64,000 nt of DNA from DATKWD01 sp963704815 (lineage in GTDB: Bacteria > Actinomycetota > Acidimicrobiia > Acidimicrobiales > Salinilacustritrichaceae), in assembly GCA_963704815.1 (NCBI GenBank), contig CAVPHU010000005.1, forward strand, positions 62,001 through 126,000, given 5' to 3'. Each line of letters starts with the position of its first letter. Positions within the stretch are counted from its first letter, which is position 1. Positions 45,133 to 53,201 of this stretch are shown piece by piece. The translations under genes were made by a program, and so were the position numbers. The notes under the pieces were generated by a model that worked only from the letters and a program-made list of their open reading frames with translations, ran no database searches and had not been told where the DNA came from.

Positions 45133-45645
45133 ATGGCGATCGAGATCCGGCCGTTGCGTGCGGGCGACGAGGCCAGCCTGCGAGAGGCCCAGGCCGACCT
45201 GGCGCGCGACGACTTCGAATTCGCGTTCGGGCTCGGCGACGATGCCGATTTCGACTTCGAGACCCATCTGGTGGCGCTCGAGGAGCAGCGCACGGGGCGG
45301 CATGTCCCCGAGGGCTGGGTCCCCGCCACCTATCTGGTGGCGGTCGACGGCAACGAGATCGTCGGGCGGGTGTCGGTGCGTCACGAGCTCAACGACTACC
45401 TGGCTGCATTCGGCGGCCACCTCGGCTACGGCGTCAAGCGCACCCATCGGCGTCGTGGCATCGCCACCCGTCTGCTGGCGACCGGGCTCGACGTGCTCCG
45501 CACCGTCGGCGTGGAGCGTGCCCTCGTCACGTGCGATGACGACAACGTGGCGTCGGCCGCCATCATCGAGCGGGCCGGCGGAGCGTTCGAAGGCACGGTC
45601 GACGACGACGGCACCGATCTTCGCCGCTACTGGATCGACCTCTGA
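45133..45645 (+). CDS. GNAT family N-acetyltransferase
   Basis: This 170-residue GNAT enzyme has the acetyl-CoA pyrophosphate loop VKRTHRRRGIATRLLATGL and the C-terminal strand ERALVTCDDDNVASAAIIERAGG. The substrate is unknown; such proteins acetylate amines of small molecules or proteins. Start chosen at ATG 45133 (MAIEIRPLRAGDEASL), the typical beginning of GNAT proteins, rather than upstream in-frame ATGs that overlap the divergent gene. Confidence 0.85.
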   Translation: MAIEIRPLRAGDEASLREAQADLARDDFEFAFGLGDDADFDFETHLVALEEQRTGRHVPEGWVPATYLVAVDGNEIVGRVSVRHELNDYLAAFGGHLGYGVKRTHRRRGIATRLLATGLDVLRTVGVERALVTCDDDNVASAAIIERAGGAFEGTVDDDGTDLRRYWIDL

Positions 45646-45664
45646 CCCCAGGCCTTGTCGTTTG

Positions 45665-45680
45665 GTAAGCGATCGCTTAC
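45665..45680. promoter_or_regulatory. ArsR operator candidate, perfect 16-bp palindrome
   Basis: GTAAGCGATCGCTTAC is a perfect palindrome, embedded in TTTG...AATGG directly before the ArsR-type gene. ArsR-family proteins commonly bind such sites over their own promoter, so autoregulation of the two-gene ArsR/SRPBCC unit is likely. There is almost no room for a leader, which may mean a leaderless transcript. Confidence 0.65.
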
Positions 45681-45681
45681 A

Positions 45682-46017
45682 ATGGCGCACATGGATGCCG
45701 CGCTCCGGGCCATCGCCGACCCCACCCGACGTCAGATCCTCCGCATCGTCCGCGACGAGGAACGCAGTGTGAACGAGATCGCCGACGGGTTCGCGATGAG
45801 CCGGCCGGCGATCAGCCAGCATCTCCGGGTGTTGAGCGATGCCGACCTCGTCTCGGTCCGTCGGGAGGGCACACGTCGCTACTACCGGGCTCGGTCGGAA
45901 ACGGTGACCGAACTGATTCGGGGCATCGAGACCATGTGGGACGACGGCCTCGACCGGCTCAAGTCCGCATCCGAACGCGACGAGTGGCCCGAACGGGCGA
46001 GAAAGGCGAACCAATGA
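45682..46017 (+). CDS. ArsR-family transcriptional regulator
   Basis: The 111-residue winged-helix protein contains AIADPTRRQILRIVRDEERSV and the recognition helix MSRPAISQHLRVLSDADLV, then RREGTRRYYRARSE. No metal-binding Cys pair is present, so it probably senses something else. This ArsR plus AHSA1/SRPBCC gene pair is very common and usually self-repressing. ATG at 45682, or 45691 (MDAALRAIADP). Its stop overlaps the next start (ATGA). Confidence 0.88.
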   Translation: MAHMDAALRAIADPTRRQILRIVRDEERSVNEIADGFAMSRPAISQHLRVLSDADLVSVRREGTRRYYRARSETVTELIRGIETMWDDGLDRLKSASERDEWPERARKANQ

Positions 46018-46415
46018 CCGCCATCGAACGGACGATTCGAATCGAGGCCTCGGCCGAGACGATCTTCCGCCGATTCACCGAGCCCGAGGCACTGACCGAG
46101 TGGATGGGCGAGTCGGCGACGCTCGACCCCACACCGGGCGGTCAGTGGCGGCTCGAGTACGGCGACGGCAACACCGCGGCCGGCACGTTCACGATCGTCG
46201 AGCCGCCCACCCGGCTCGCCTGGACCTGGGGCTGGGAGGAGAACCCGGCCGTTCCTCCCGGCAGCAGCACCGTCGAGGTGACGTTGACCGTCGACGGCGA
46301 TGCGACCGTGGTGACCCTGCGGCACGACGGCCTCCCCGATCCCGAGGCCATCAAGAACCACACCGAGGGCTGGGACCACTTCCTCGGCGAACTGGTCGCG
46401 ATGCCCGCAATCTGA
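46014..46415 (+). CDS. SRPBCC/AHSA1 domain protein
   Basis: This 133-residue helix-grip fold protein (IERTIRIEASAETIFRRFTEPEALTEWMG, WGWEENPAVPPGSSTVEVTL, TLRHDGLPDPEAIKNHTEGWDHFLGEL) is of the Aha1/CalC-like group. It has a hydrophobic cavity for a small ligand. It overlaps the ArsR gene by four bases, so it is co-expressed and probably handles the ligand or stress sensed by that regulator. The ligand is unknown. Confidence 0.85.
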   Translation: MTAIERTIRIEASAETIFRRFTEPEALTEWMGESATLDPTPGGQWRLEYGDGNTAAGTFTIVEPPTRLAWTWGWEENPAVPPGSSTVEVTLTVDGDATVVTLRHDGLPDPEAIKNHTEGWDHFLGELVAMPAI

Positions 46416-46429
46416 GCGTCGACCCAGGG

Positions 46430-48475
46430 TCAGCCATCGAGCAGCTGCCGGCTGGCGATCACGATCTCGGGTGCCAGCCAGGCGTCGGCCACCACCGCAG
46501 CGGTGCCGAAGGTGAAGTGCACCCCGTCGGGTCGCAACGCCGCGTCCTCGGGTCCGCCAGGGGTCGTCGCCAGGTAGCCCGCGAGGTCGACGATGGCCAC
46601 CGGTTCGCCCTCCTGCGCCAACCGATCGACGACGTCGGTGAGCAGTTCGTTGTAGCGGTCGATGCGCACATCGTCGCTCGATGGTTCGTCGACCTTCGGC
46701 ACGACATCGCGCCCGACCTCGATCTGCGGCGCGGTCACCCACACCACCGGGACGCCCGAATCGAGGACCAACCGGGTGGCCGCTTCGAGTTCGCCGGCCA
46801 ACCGTTCGTCGAAGTCCGGCTGCCCCACGTGCACGAATGCATCGCTGTCGTCGAGCCGGTGGTTTCCGACATCGTGCGGGCCCATCATCAGCACGACGAC
46901 GTCGGGGTCGCGCGCCGCGAGGACCCTGGGCCACTCGGTGTCCCGGTCCTGGCACTCGGGCGCGCCATCGGTCGGCTTGCCGACCCGATAGTGGATCTCG
47001 GTGTCACGGACGACGCCGCAGGCGAACCAGGCTTCGGTCACGGGTGCGAGGCCGGACTCGGGGTGCAGGAAGGCCCATTGGTTCAGCCCACCCCCGACGA
47101 ACAGCGCCGTCGAGTCGCCGACCACCGTCACGTCGAGTCGCTCGGCGGGGGTCGCAGGAGCGACCGCCGGCGCATCGATGTTCGGCGACGTCGGCAGTTC
47201 CCCCTCGAACTCGGCGGCCTCGGCCGTGGCCTCGTCGGCTGCCGCGGCCTGGTCGTCGGCCAGGAGATCCTTGGCCTCGGTCAGTTCGTCCGGTGTCGGA
47301 GTGATCGCGAGCGAAGCGGCCACGAGGGCCATGAGCACGGCGCCGACGACCACGGGACGGGCCATCCAGGCGACCGACGGCCGACGCGTGCGGATCGGCT
47401 GTTCGATGAGCACGAACGAGATCACCGACAGCACGAGCGTCGCTGCGAGGCGCACGGCGAACAGCGGCCAACCGCCGAGGCCGGTCCGGTCGGCGTCGAT
47501 CAGCAGGAAGATCGGCCAGTGGATGAGGTAGACGCCGTAGCTGATCCGACCGAGCCCGACGAGCGGCGAGGCCGACAGGGCGGCTCGGGTCGGCCCCGAG
47601 GTCATCGCCGCGCCGATCACCACCAGGGTCAGGACGGCATTGAGCAGGAAGCCGCCACGGGTCAGGGCCGTCGAGGTGACGGTGGCGCTCGACCACATCA
47701 CGAGAAGGAGCAGTCCGGCCGGCGGTCCGGCGACCCGGAGCACGGGGCCGAGGCGGTCGAGCTTCTCCCTGCCCCATCGCAACAGAGCGAGGGAAGCCAT
47801 CACCCCGACGAGGATCTCGGCGAGCCGGGTGTCGGTTCCGTAGTACGAGCGGTCGCCCGGCCCCAGCACGGCCATCCACGCCGTCGAGGCCACGATGACA
47901 ACAGCGACGACACCGAGGGTCGTTGTCAGTCGCCTCGTGGCCAACCCGAACCCCAGTGCGATCGGGAACACGATGTAGAACTGCGCCTCGATCGCGAGCG
48001 ACCAGAAGTGAAGGAGCGGACTCGGCGACGAGAACAGATCGGCGTAGGACTGGTCGGACGCGATCGCCTGCCAGTTCGAGAGCTGCGCGAGGGCGGCGAG
48101 CGGATCGGCCCGCTCGAGCGTTCCGAGATCGACCCCGACCAGGTGGAGACCGACGACGGCACCGATGACCGCCCACGCAGCCGGGAGCAGGCGACGGGCG
48201 CGACGCGGCCAGAACGCCCTCGCCCGCCCGGCCGCCGTCCGTCCCGCCGACGCGGCGAAGACGGTGGTGATGAGAAGGCCGGACAGGGTGAAGAACGACG
48301 ACACTCCGAGGAATCCGCCCGACGCCCAGCCGAATCCCTGGTGGAAGCACAGGACGCCGAGCACCGCGACCCCGCGGAGACCGTCGAGCCCGGGGTGGTT
48401 GCCGAGGCCGGGCGCCGCCAGCTGGGTGCCGTCGCCGGCTACGGGTTCGTCGCTGCGCTCAAGAACGCCGGCCAC
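46430..48475 (-). CDS. OafA-type acyltransferase with C-terminal SGNH domain
   Basis: The 681-residue protein has an acyltransferase-3 membrane domain of about 10-11 helices (GLDGLRGVAVLGVLCFHQGF at the start holds the active-site His; LYYGTD-type loop YYGTDTRLAEILVG). A periplasmic-side SGNH esterase-like domain follows, with GDS (VVGDSTALFVGGGLNQW) and DGVHFTFG motifs. OafA-like proteins O-acetylate surface polysaccharides or peptidoglycan. GTG start at 48475, overlapping the SDR stop by 37 bases on the same strand. The membrane part lies inside, the SGNH part outside. Confidence 0.85.
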   Translation of the reverse strand: MAGVLERSDEPVAGDGTQLAAPGLGNHPGLDGLRGVAVLGVLCFHQGFGWASGGFLGVSSFFTLSGLLITTVFAASAGRTAAGRARAFWPRRARRLLPAAWAVIGAVVGLHLVGVDLGTLERADPLAALAQLSNWQAIASDQSYADLFSSPSPLLHFWSLAIEAQFYIVFPIALGFGLATRRLTTTLGVVAVVIVASTAWMAVLGPGDRSYYGTDTRLAEILVGVMASLALLRWGREKLDRLGPVLRVAGPPAGLLLLVMWSSATVTSTALTRGGFLLNAVLTLVVIGAAMTSGPTRAALSASPLVGLGRISYGVYLIHWPIFLLIDADRTGLGGWPLFAVRLAATLVLSVISFVLIEQPIRTRRPSVAWMARPVVVGAVLMALVAASLAITPTPDELTEAKDLLADDQAAAADEATAEAAEFEGELPTSPNIDAPAVAPATPAERLDVTVVGDSTALFVGGGLNQWAFLHPESGLAPVTEAWFACGVVRDTEIHYRVGKPTDGAPECQDRDTEWPRVLAARDPDVVVLMMGPHDVGNHRLDDSDAFVHVGQPDFDERLAGELEAATRLVLDSGVPVVWVTAPQIEVGRDVVPKVDEPSSDDVRIDRYNELLTDVVDRLAQEGEPVAIVDLAGYLATTPGGPEDAALRPDGVHFTFGTAAVVADAWLAPEIVIASRQLLDG

Positions 48476-49194
48476 TGGTCCCCACCATGGAGTTCGACGG
48501 TTGCCCCGTTGACGTAGGAGGCGAGGGGCGAACCGAGCCACAGGCACACGTTCCCGACGTCGTCGGGCGTGGCCATGCGCCCGATCGGCACGGTCGCCGC
48601 CACCCGCGCCACCCCGTCGGCGCCTCCGTAATGCAGGTCGGACAGCTCGGTCTCGACCAGGCCGACGATCACGGCATTGACCCTCACGTGCTCGGCCCAT
48701 TCGACCGCCACGCTCTTGGTGAAGCTGACGAGCCCCGCCTTGGCCGCGCCGTAGGCCGCCGTTCCCGGCGAGGGGCGCTGCGCGGACACCGACGCGATGT
48801 TGACGATCGACCCGCCCTCGGGCTGCTGGCTCATCACGCCGTACGCCGCCTGGCTGACGTGGATCGCCGAGACCAGATTGAGGTCGATCACCTTCTGGCT
48901 GAAGCTCGGCGACGCCGTGGCCGCATCGGCCGGCGGAGCGCCGCCTGCGTTGTTGACGACGACGTCGAGGCGGCCGGTGAGCTGCGCGATCCGTTCGATC
49001 ATGTGCGTCACCGACTCGGGGTCACGCACGTCGCACTCGACGAACGCCCCAACTGGCGACTCGGGCGCGTGGCGGCCACACACCACGACATCGGCGCCGG
49101 CATCGGCGAACCGGGTGGCGATGCCACGCCCGATGCCCTTGGTCCCGCCCGTCACGAGCACGGTCCGGTCGGTGTAGTCGATGGCGACGCTCAC
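48439..49194 (-). CDS. SDR family oxidoreductase, steroid-cluster type
   Basis: This 251-residue short-chain dehydrogenase has LVTGGTKGIGRGIATRF, NNAGGAPPADAATASPSF and the active site SVSAQRPSPGTAAYGAAKAG. The gene is divergent from echA20 across a palindromic operator, as the SDR genes Rv3548c/Rv3549c are next to echA20 in Mycobacterium tuberculosis. That context suggests a steroid-ring role, though the exact reaction is not established. GTG start at 49194. Confidence 0.78.
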   Translation of the reverse strand: MSVAIDYTDRTVLVTGGTKGIGRGIATRFADAGADVVVCGRHAPESPVGAFVECDVRDPESVTHMIERIAQLTGRLDVVVNNAGGAPPADAATASPSFSQKVIDLNLVSAIHVSQAAYGVMSQQPEGGSIVNIASVSAQRPSPGTAAYGAAKAGLVSFTKSVAVEWAEHVRVNAVIVGLVETELSDLHYGGADGVARVAATVPIGRMATPDDVGNVCLWLGSPLASYVNGATVELHGGDQWPAFLSAATNP

Positions 49195-49246
49195 GTTGCT
49201 GCGACGGTAGCGGCTCGTGCCTCGGCGACCGACTCGGCCGACTACC

Positions 49247-49265
49247 TTCTGACGGACCGTCAGAA
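49247..49265. promoter_or_regulatory. palindromic operator candidate TTCTGACGG-A-CCGTCAGAA
   Basis: A perfect palindrome with 9-base arms around a central A lies between the divergent SDR (start 49194) and echA20 (start 49279) genes, ending 13 bases before the echA20 start. It matches the half-sites of the palindrome at 44242-44256. A TetR-family repressor is the likeliest binder; the classic KstR2 site (CAAG-type) is different. Confidence 0.7.
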
Positions 49266-49278
49266 ACCGTGGAGCACC

Positions 49279-50040
49279 ATGCCGACATCCCACACCATCC
49301 ACGACTCGGGCATCGCCGAGATCGTGATGGACAACCCACCCGTGAACGCCCTCACGGTCGCCGGCTGGTTCGAACTCGGCGATCTGCTGCTCGAACTCGG
49401 ACGGAATCCCGAGGTCCGCGTCGTCGTGCTGCGAGCCGAGGGACGCGGGTTCAACGCCGGGGTCGACATCAAGGAGATGCAGAACTCCGAGGGCTTCGAC
49501 GCGCTCATCGGTGCCAACAAGGGGTGCTTCCACGCCTTCGCCGGTGTCTACGACTGCGAGGTCCCGGTGATCGCTGCGGTCAACGGCTTCTGCCTCGGCG
49601 GCGGCATCGGCCTGGTCGGCAACGCCGACGTGATCGTCGCGGCCGCCGACGCCACATTCGGGCTGCCCGAGGTCGATCGCGGCGCCCTCGGCGCGGCGAC
49701 GCACCTGAGCCGGCTCGTGCCGCAGCACAAGATGCGCGAGATGGTCTACACGGCCAAGCCGGCAACGGCCGCCGAGCTCGCCCACTACGGATCGATCAGC
49801 CGGGTCGTCCCGTTCCAGCACCTGCGCGACGCCGCCATGGAGATCGCCGCCGACATCGCCGAGAAGTCGCCGACGGTCATCCGGGCGGCCAAGGCGTCCC
49901 TCAACGGCATCGACCTGTGGGACGTCAAGAACAGCTATCGATTCGAGCAGGGGTTCACCTTCGAGCTCAACCTCAGCGGGGTCGCCGACGAGCATCGCGA
50001 CGCCTTCGTCGACAAACGAGAAACGGACACCAGCCAGTGA
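49279..50040 (+). CDS. echA20: ring-opening enoyl-CoA hydratase-like EchA20
   Basis: The 253-residue crotonase has AEGRGFNAGVDIKEMQ and the oxyanion-hole region IAAVNGFCLGGGIGLVGNAD and FGLPEVDRGALGAATHLSRLVPQ. These and the C-terminal SYRFEQGFTFELNLSGVADEHRD match mycobacterial EchA20, which hydrolyses ring D of HIEC-CoA in the last steps of steroid nucleus degradation. GGAG at 49271 places the ATG at 49279. It is followed by ipdA and ipdB in the order known from mycobacteria. Confidence 0.88.
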   Translation: MPTSHTIHDSGIAEIVMDNPPVNALTVAGWFELGDLLLELGRNPEVRVVVLRAEGRGFNAGVDIKEMQNSEGFDALIGANKGCFHAFAGVYDCEVPVIAAVNGFCLGGGIGLVGNADVIVAAADATFGLPEVDRGALGAATHLSRLVPQHKMREMVYTAKPATAAELAHYGSISRVVPFQHLRDAAMEIAADIAEKSPTVIRAAKASLNGIDLWDVKNSYRFEQGFTFELNLSGVADEHRDAFVDKRETDTSQ

Positions 50041-50097
50041 TTCTCTTGCACGTGCGTCACCGAAACCGCGACGTGGGCGCTGTGGAAACCGGGGTTC
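50041..50097 (+). repeat. interspersed repeat copy R1
   Basis: TTCTCTTGCACGTGCGTCAC, CGAAACCGCGACGTG and GGCGCTGTGGAAACCGGGGT fill the gap between the echA20 stop and the ipdA start. The sequence matches R2 (42418-42474) in order and orientation and R3 (42345-42396) inverted. No known element type; it may affect mRNA processing inside the operon. Confidence 0.7.
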
Positions 50098-50101
50098 GGT
50101 C

Positions 50102-50986
50102 GTGAGTTCGAAGCTGACGACCGAGGACGAGGCGATCGCCGAGCTGTCGTCGGGGATGACGATCGGGATCGGTGGTTGGGGCTCGCGGCGCAAGCCCATG
50201 TCGCTGGTGCGGGCCATCCTGCGCAGCGACCTCACCGACCTGACCATCGTGAGCTACGGCGGACCAGACGTCGGGGTGTTGTGCGCCGCCGGCAAGGTCG
50301 CCCACACCGTCAGCCCGTTCGTGAGCCCCGACGTCGTGCTCTACCAGGACCCACCGCTCGACGTTCCAAGCCTCGAGCCGCACTACCGCAAGGCTCGGCA
50401 ATCCGGCGCCATCACCGAGACCCCGGTCGACGAGGGCATGCTGCTGCTCGGCTTGCAGGCGGCCGCATGGCGTGTGCCGTTCCTGCCGACCCGCATCGGC
50501 CTGGGCACCGACCTGATGACCGACCATCGGAATCTCCGCACCGTGAACTCGCCGTACGACGACGGTGAAGAACTCGTGGCTGCGCCCGCCATCACGCTCG
50601 ACGCCGCGCTGGTCCACCTCAACCGGGGTGACGCCCGCGGCAACGGCCAGTTCCTCGGGCCCGATCTCTACATGGACGACCTCATGCTCGAAGCCGCGCC
50701 CACCGGTCGACGCTTCATGTCGGTCGAGCAGGTGATCGAGACCGACGAGTTCGCCTCGCTCGGCAGCTTCCACACGCTCCGGGTGTCGCGCCTCATGACC
50801 GACGGGGTGATCGAGGCACCCAACGGCGCCCACTTCACGTCCTGCGCCCCCGACTACGACCGCGACGACGCCTTCCAGACCGAATATCTCCAGAGTTCGA
50901 AGTCCGACGAGGCCTGGGCCGAGTTCAAGGCATCGTGGCTCGACCTCAGCGAAGCCGACTACCAGCGGAAGGTGACCGCTCGATGA
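50102..50986 (+). CDS. ipdA: steroid ring C-opening CoA-transferase-fold subunit IpdA
   Basis: The 294-residue protein has the N-terminal GMTIGIGGWGSRRKPMSLVR, SYGGPDVGVLCAAGKV and DEGMLLLGLQAAAWRVPFLP, all close to mycobacterial IpdA. IpdAB has the type I CoA-transferase fold but hydrolyses the C ring of COCHEA-CoA. The catalytic pair is contributed by both subunits. The GTG at 50102 follows the R1 repeat. The partner subunit ipdB starts 67 bases downstream across a hairpin. Confidence 0.87.
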   Translation: MSSKLTTEDEAIAELSSGMTIGIGGWGSRRKPMSLVRAILRSDLTDLTIVSYGGPDVGVLCAAGKVAHTVSPFVSPDVVLYQDPPLDVPSLEPHYRKARQSGAITETPVDEGMLLLGLQAAAWRVPFLPTRIGLGTDLMTDHRNLRTVNSPYDDGEELVAAPAITLDAALVHLNRGDARGNGQFLGPDLYMDDLMLEAAPTGRRFMSVEQVIETDEFASLGSFHTLRVSRLMTDGVIEAPNGAHFTSCAPDYDRDDAFQTEYLQSSKSDEAWAEFKASWLDLSEADYQRKVTAR

Positions 50987-50987
50987 C

Positions 50988-51041
50988 CCGTTCTGGTGCA
51001 CGTAGCTCGTCGCAGGCAACAACATGGGTGCACCAGAACGG
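50988..51041 (+). other. 14-bp inverted repeat in the ipdA-ipdB gap
   Basis: CCGTTCTGGTGCAC at 50988-51001 and GTGCACCAGAACGG at 51028-51041 are exact complements with a 26-base loop. The structure nearly fills the 67-base gap between two genes whose products form one enzyme. It could attenuate or stabilise the transcript, or be a small inserted repeat; no U-tract follows. Confidence 0.6.
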
Positions 51042-51053
51042 TGGTGGTTCCCG

Positions 51054-51824
51054 ATGAGTTCCACCCACGTGACCCGGGCCGAGGTCTGTGTGACCGCGGT
51101 GGCCGACTGTTTCCGTGGCAACGGCGAGATCCTGTGCAACCCGATCGGGACGATTCCGATGATCGGGGGCCGCCTCGCCCGGGCCAGCTTCGAGCCCGAC
51201 CTGATGATGACCGACGGCGAGGCGATGCTGGTCGCCAACGACCAGGCGCACGCGCTCGGCGACACCAAGGTCATCGAGACCTGGAACCCCTATCGGCGGA
51301 TGTTCGACGTGGTCTGGGGCGGCCGGCGCCACGTGATGATGGGTGCCACGCAGATCGACCGCTACGGCAACCAGAACATCGCAGCCATCGGCACGTTCGC
51401 CGATCCGAAGGTCATGCTGCTCGGCTACCGAGGCGCGCCTGGCAACCTGATCAACAACCCGACGAGCTACTGGGTGCCCCGTCACTCGCCGAAGGTCTTC
51501 GTCGAGAAGGTCGACGTGGTCTGCGGCCTCGGCTACGACCGAGCCGCCGAACTCGGTGCGGAAGCCGCGCGCTGGTTCTCGATCCCGTTCGTGGTGTCGA
51601 ACCTCGGCGTGTTCGACTTCGAGAGCGACGATCACACGATGCGTGTGCGGTCGGTGCACCCGGGCGTCACCGTCGACGAGATCGTCGAGGCCACCGGCTT
51701 CGACCTGGTCGTCCCCGACGACGTTCCCGAGTCCCGACTCCCCACCGCGGATGAGCTCGAGCTCATCCGCGAGGTCATCGACGCCGACAACCTGCGCGAG
51801 CGCGACGTCCCCGACCCCGACTGA
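51054..51824 (+). CDS. ipdB: steroid ring C-opening CoA-transferase-fold subunit IpdB
   Basis: The 256-residue second subunit has GRRHVMMGATQIDRYGNQNI, YRGAPGNLINNPTSYWVPRH and VVSNLGVFDFESDDHTMRVRSVHPGV, all like mycobacterial IpdB. It works with IpdA to open ring C in HIP degradation. Start chosen at ATG 51054 (MSSTHVTRAEVC) as in the family; an earlier in-frame ATG lies inside the hairpin. A 100-base gap follows before an unrelated beta-propeller gene, so the echA20-ipdA-ipdB unit probably ends here. Confidence 0.87.
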   Translation: MSSTHVTRAEVCVTAVADCFRGNGEILCNPIGTIPMIGGRLARASFEPDLMMTDGEAMLVANDQAHALGDTKVIETWNPYRRMFDVVWGGRRHVMMGATQIDRYGNQNIAAIGTFADPKVMLLGYRGAPGNLINNPTSYWVPRHSPKVFVEKVDVVCGLGYDRAAELGAEAARWFSIPFVVSNLGVFDFESDDHTMRVRSVHPGVTVDEIVEATGFDLVVPDDVPESRLPTADELELIREVIDADNLRERDVPDPD

Positions 51825-51924
51825 TCGCTGACCGCCGTCTCGACGACCGAGTTCGTGGGGTGGCATCCGTGGGTCGGACGGGACCGACTGCGGATCGTGG
51901 CGGCGAAGTTGGCACAATGTCGGG

Positions 51925-53178
51925 ATGCCGGATCCTCGGCTCCCCGAGAACGTCTACCTCCGGCGCCGCATCGGCGCGGGCGTCGTCGTCCTCATCGCGG
52001 GCGTGCTGCTGGTCGCGGCCGTGAGTGCACTCTTCGGCGATTCCGGGGACGATGGCGCCGAGGCCGAAGTCGCCGCAACCGCCGAATCGACGCCTTCGAC
52101 GACGAGCACCTCGACGAGTTCGACCACGACGACCACGACGCCGATTCCCGCCAGCGCTCGCAGCCTGGTCGAGCTCGACACCATCGGCGGCACGATCTCA
52201 CCCAAGTCGGTCGTGGCGTCGGGCGACGGCAAGTTCGTCGCCCAGAACATGATGTATCAGCACACCATCACGGTCTACGACCGCGAGTTCAACCTGCTGA
52301 AGACGATCTCCGACGAGATCACTCCTGCCGACTGGGGCTACGACTTCGATGCGGCCACGACGCTCAAGGGCGCTCCGGTCGAGGCCTCCTTCAGCCCCGA
52401 CGGGTCGAAGGCCTACGTCTCGAACTACCACATGTACGGAGGCGGCTACGGCCCCGAACCCAGTGATGGGTGCGCCGATCTCAGTCGTGATCCGAGCTTC
52501 GTCTACCGCATCGACATGGAGTCGCTCGAGATCGACCAGGTGATCCAGGTCGGCACCGTGCCGAAGTTCCTGCAGGTCAGCCCCGACGGCGATCAGGTGC
52601 TCGTCTCCAACTGGTGCAGCTACGACGTCAGCATCATCGACACCGAGTCGGGCACCGAGAGCGCCCGCATCGATGTCGGCCGGTACCCCCGCGGCATCGC
52701 GTTCGACCCGTCCGGCGACAAGGCCTACGTGGCGATCATGGGCGGCGACACCATCGTCGAGATCGACATGGTCAACGAGACCAACGCGGGGTCGTTCGGC
52801 CTGTCCGGCAGCCCCCGCCACCTCAACATCTCGCCTGATGGTTCGACGCTCTACGCCACGCTCAACCGGGCCGGCGAGGTGGCCAAGATCGATCTCGGCA
52901 CCAAGCAGGTGGTCGACCGGCTGGCGACCGGCGCCGCACCGAGAAGCATGGCGATCAGCGACGACGGCGAAGCGCTCTATGTCGTCAACTACAAGTCCGA
53001 CACGATGAGCAAGGTGCTCACCGCATCCTTCGAAGAGGTCCAGGAGCTCCCCGTCGGCCACCACCCGATCGGCATCACCTACGACGACGACACCGAGCAG
53101 GTCTGGGTCGCCAACTACAGCGGCAGCATCATGGTCTTCGAGGACCGACCGGTCGAGGCCGCGACTCCCGCCGGCTGA
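51925..53178 (+). CDS. YncE-like beta-propeller protein, membrane anchored
   Basis: The 417-residue protein has one N-terminal membrane helix (residues 16-36), a Ser/Thr-rich linker (residues 55-75), then a seven-bladed propeller with repeated S-P-D-G units such as ASFSPDGSKAYVSN, QVSPDGDQVLVSN, AFDPSGDKAYVA and NISPDGSTLYATL. YncE-family proteins are surface or periplasmic and may bind other proteins or DNA. Two Cys (DGCADL, SNWCSYD) could pair. No partner is suggested by context. Confidence 0.82.
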   Translation: MPDPRLPENVYLRRRIGAGVVVLIAGVLLVAAVSALFGDSGDDGAEAEVAATAESTPSTTSTSTSSTTTTTTPIPASARSLVELDTIGGTISPKSVVASGDGKFVAQNMMYQHTITVYDREFNLLKTISDEITPADWGYDFDAATTLKGAPVEASFSPDGSKAYVSNYHMYGGGYGPEPSDGCADLSRDPSFVYRIDMESLEIDQVIQVGTVPKFLQVSPDGDQVLVSNWCSYDVSIIDTESGTESARIDVGRYPRGIAFDPSGDKAYVAIMGGDTIVEIDMVNETNAGSFGLSGSPRHLNISPDGSTLYATLNRAGEVAKIDLGTKQVVDRLATGAAPRSMAISDDGEALYVVNYKSDTMSKVLTASFEEVQELPVGHHPIGITYDDDTEQVWVANYSGSIMVFEDRPVEAATPAG

Positions 53179-53201
53179 CCTCTCAGGACTCGCGGCCGGG
53201 T

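Noticed and set aside
46100..48517. 805-codon open frame on the plus strand
   Set aside because: Opposite the acyltransferase/SGNH gene and full of low-complexity Arg/Gly/His/Asp; no domain.
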